From: Polynucleobacter sp. MWH-HuK1 | Lineage (GTDB): Bacteria > Pseudomonadota > Gammaproteobacteria > Burkholderiales > Burkholderiaceae | NCBI RefSeq assembly: GCF_018881815.1 | Contig: NZ_JACVPP010000001.1 | Span: forward strand, 493,352-557,351 | Length of the DNA: 64,000 bases | Direction of reading: 5' to 3' | Shown here: one piece after another, positions 63,432-64,000 of the stretch | How positions within the stretch are numbered: the stretch's first letter is position 1 | Layout: the number at the start of each line of letters is the position of its first letter | The notes under the pieces: model-generated | Told to the model about the DNA's origin: nothing | What the model saw: the letters and a program-made list of their open reading frames with translations, nothing else | The model's database searches: none | Translations under genes and position numbers: made by a program

Positions 63432-64000
63432 TTATTTAAGGAATAGGCGATATGCGGGGTTATTGCTCTCATCCCAATGTGGATAGCCTAGACCAGCCAA
63501 AAAGCTTTGGAATTTCTTCTGCTCATTCTTGGGGACCTGAAGGCCAACCAAAATGCGTCCATAGTCAGCGCCATGATTGCGATAATGGAACAAGCTGATA
63601 TTCCAGTTTGGTGCCATGCTGGTGAGGAACTTCATCAAAGCGCCTGGACGCTCCGGAAATTCAAAGCGATAGAGCAATTCATCTTTAGCAAGCGCAGAAT
63701 GTCCGCCCACCATGTGGCGTAAATGTGACTTTGCTAATTCATCATGAGTGAGGTCAATCGTTGCAAACTTTGCTTTGCGGAAATGCTTTGCAATTGCTTC
63801 GCTATCCCCTGATTTTTGTGTGCTGATGCCTACAAAAATATGCGCTTTACTTTGATCGCCAATACGATAGTTAAATTCAGTTACATTGCGTTTGCCAAGC
63901 AATTCGCAGAAGCGTTTGAAGGAGCCACGCTCCTCGGGAATGGTCACTGCAAATACGGCTTCGCGGAACTCGCCAACGTCTGCGCGTTCGGCTACAAAGC
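63432..64000 (-). CDS. ilvA: Threonine ammonia-lyase, biosynthetic (C-terminal part; 5' end outside window)
   Basis: The frame is open to the window edge, reading FVAERADVGEFREAVFAV before the GTG that the track takes as a start. The 189 residues seen are the two ACT-like regulatory domains of biosynthetic IlvA (AVTIPEERGSFKRFC, then FEFPERPGALMKFL), which bind isoleucine and valine. The PLP catalytic domain lies outside the window. Confidence 0.92.
   Translation of the reverse strand, partial: FVAERADVGEFREAVFAVTIPEERGSFKRFCELLGKRNVTEFNYRIGDQSKAHIFVGISTQKSGDSEAIAKHFRKAKFATIDLTHDELAKSHLRHMVGGHSALAKDELLYRFEFPERPGALMKFLTSMAPNWNISLFHYRNHGADYGRILVGLQVPKNEQKKFQSFLAGLGYPHWDESNNPAYRLFLK

Overview
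The window looks like the chromosome of a free-living freshwater betaproteobacterium of the family Burkholderiaceae, most likely Polynucleobacter or a close relative. This rests on gene order (lipB-lipA, gshA-gshB-PTS, coxB-ctaD-cox11-coxC, rplY-prs-tRNA-Gln-ispE-lolB, kdsD-kdsC-lptCAB-hpf-ptsN-hprK-rapZ), moderate GC, and very dense packing. No gene-free stretch reaches 300 bases. There is no IS element, prophage, CRISPR array or obvious foreign island, so this is core housekeeping DNA and its novelty lies in architecture and regulation rather than in a cargo system.

Layout. 1-3.9 kb: a tightly coupled minus-strand operon for lipid modification (exported glutathione peroxidase, FAD oxidoreductase, DUF1365, cyclopropane-fatty-acid-synthase-like methyltransferase, cut by the window edge). 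4-11 kb: heptose adenylyltransferase, coaX, birA, a VanZ-like membrane protein, then ferredoxin, hydrolase, DUF493, lipB, lipA, a lipoprotein and ubiK. 11.3-14.1 kb: a nitrogen module (TorF-like porin, glnK, amtB) behind an NtrC-type operator. 14.2-19 kb: glutathione synthesis and a regulatory PTS (EIIA-Man, HPr, EI). 19-26 kb: moeB, ctpA, gpmA, rhodanese, grxC, secB, gpsA, trmL, comF and a BioC-like protein. 26.4-35.4 kb: the complete aa3 cytochrome oxidase and heme A biogenesis block. 35.4-41.5 kb: rpoH behind a perfect CIRCE operator, ftsY, paired M16 peptidases, rsmD, coaD, ferredoxin. 41.5-50.8 kb: pth, rplY, prs, tRNA-Gln, ispE, a TPR-LolB fusion, mutM, mutY, rapZ, hprK, ptsN. 50.8-64 kb: hpf, lptB, lptA, lptC, kdsC, kdsD, a CPA2 antiporter, uvrA, an MFS transporter, ssb, queF, a 5'-nucleotidase and the end of ilvA.

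The most interesting signal is not a gene. At ten gene starts, most of them first genes of divergent units, a sigma70-type -10 hexamer (TATAAT, TAGAAT, TACAAT or TATACT) sits exactly 6 bases before the ATG. Transcription starting at the usual distance would begin on the ATG itself. These genes lack a usable Shine-Dalgarno sequence, while many operon-internal genes have one. Several divergent ATG pairs are only 11-37 bp apart. Together this suggests that leaderless mRNAs are a normal mode of expression in this compact genome.

Other notable points: the outer-membrane lipoprotein receptor LolB is fused to a TPR protein and has lost its lipid-anchor cysteine; rpoN is missing from its conserved place between lptB and hpf although an NtrC-like site precedes glnK-amtB; rpoH carries a textbook HrcA/CIRCE operator; and MutY has unusual iron-sulfur cysteine spacing. 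All assignments come from reading motifs and gene order; no database search was run.
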